Assembly (NCBI GenBank): GCA_947456845.1
Contig: CANGUJ010000286.1
Coordinates: forward strand, 1 to 5,638
Source: Burkholderiales bacterium
Lineage (GTDB): Bacteria > Pseudomonadota > Gammaproteobacteria > Burkholderiales > JAEUOS01
Length of the DNA stretch: 5,638 nucleotides
Direction: 5' to 3'
Below, one piece after another: positions 5,474 through 5,638 of this stretch (positions are counted from its first letter, which is position 1; each line of letters starts with the position of its first letter). A model generated the notes under the pieces. The model was not told the origin of the DNA and ran no database searches. It was given only the letters and a program-made list of their open reading frames with translations. A program made the position numbers and the translations under genes.

Positions 5474-5638
5474 CAGCGCGAATAGAGCTCGACAACCAGA
5501 CTCTCGTTGACGTCCTGGGCAATCTCGCTACGGTCAGGCAGCGCCTTGAAGGTTCCCGTCATCTTCGCGGTATCGACCTGCACCCACGACGGGAAGCCGG
5601 CCTGCTCGGCGAGTGACACCGCATCCTTGATGCGCAAC
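5473..5638 (-). CDS. rpsD: Small-subunit ribosomal protein uS4, C-terminal part (truncated by window edge)
   Basis: Reading the minus strand in from the window edge gives 55 residues ending at a TGA (5475-5473): LRIKDAVSLAEQAGFPSWVQ, then VDTAKMTGTFKALPDRSEIAQ, ending DVNESLVVELYSR. The RxxxAVxLAEQ.GFPxW segment and the terminal NESLVVELYSR (E. coli ends in LIVELYSK) are characteristic of S4. S4 is a primary 16S rRNA-binding protein and, in E. coli, the translational repressor of the alpha operon. The first part of the gene, including the start, lies outside the window. It is followed by rpoA after a 54-base gap, as expected for the alpha operon. Confidence 0.97.
   Translation of the reverse strand, partial: LRIKDAVSLAEQAGFPSWVQVDTAKMTGTFKALPDRSEIAQDVNESLVVELYSR

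Noticed and set aside
1..5638. Mobile elements, CRISPR arrays, tRNA genes or defence systems
   Set aside because: No transposase or integrase motifs, regularly spaced direct repeats or tRNA-like cloverleaf were seen; the gaps are short and the genes are housekeeping.

Overview
This window reads as a moderately GC-rich chromosomal segment of a betaproteobacterium. The support is the rpsD-rpoA-rplQ order, the L17 N-terminus (MRHGHGLRKLNRT...), a Pseudomonas-type HemB with aspartates in place of zinc-binding cysteines, and the close association of hemB, engB and a dihaem cytochrome c4 gene. Rhodocyclales or Nitrosomonadales relatives seem most likely, but that placement is inference from protein resemblance. 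It is a housekeeping region: I see no mobile element, CRISPR array, tRNA or rRNA.

Layout, left to right. (1) 1-313, minus: the N-terminal quarter of a YhiN/HI0933-type flavoprotein, cut by the window edge. (2) 436-750, plus: a 104-residue single-pass membrane protein of unknown function. (3) 867-1505, minus: an exported dihaem cytochrome c4. (4) 1653-2402, plus: the ribosome-assembly GTPase EngB (YihA), whose last 40 codons look non-genic. (5) 2486-3514, plus: hemB. (6) 3578-3898, minus: cutA, convergent with hemB across a 19-bp stem-loop. (7) 4030-5638, minus: the distal end of the ribosomal-protein/RNA polymerase alpha operon (rpsD partial, rpoA, rplQ), closed by a strong intrinsic terminator at 3985-4012.

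Functional links are modest. HemB makes porphobilinogen for haem and cytochrome c4 carries two covalent haems, so both belong to the haem/respiration theme. EngB, S4, L17 and RpoA belong to ribosome assembly and transcription. CutA is a conserved trimeric protein loosely linked to divalent-metal tolerance.

The window does not contain an obvious new system. The points most worth a second look are: an apparent frame extension of engB through a hairpin at an A6 tract; a 19-bp inverted repeat that contains the hemB stop codon; two mutually exclusive hairpins in the cutA leader; and the uncharacterised 104-residue membrane protein.
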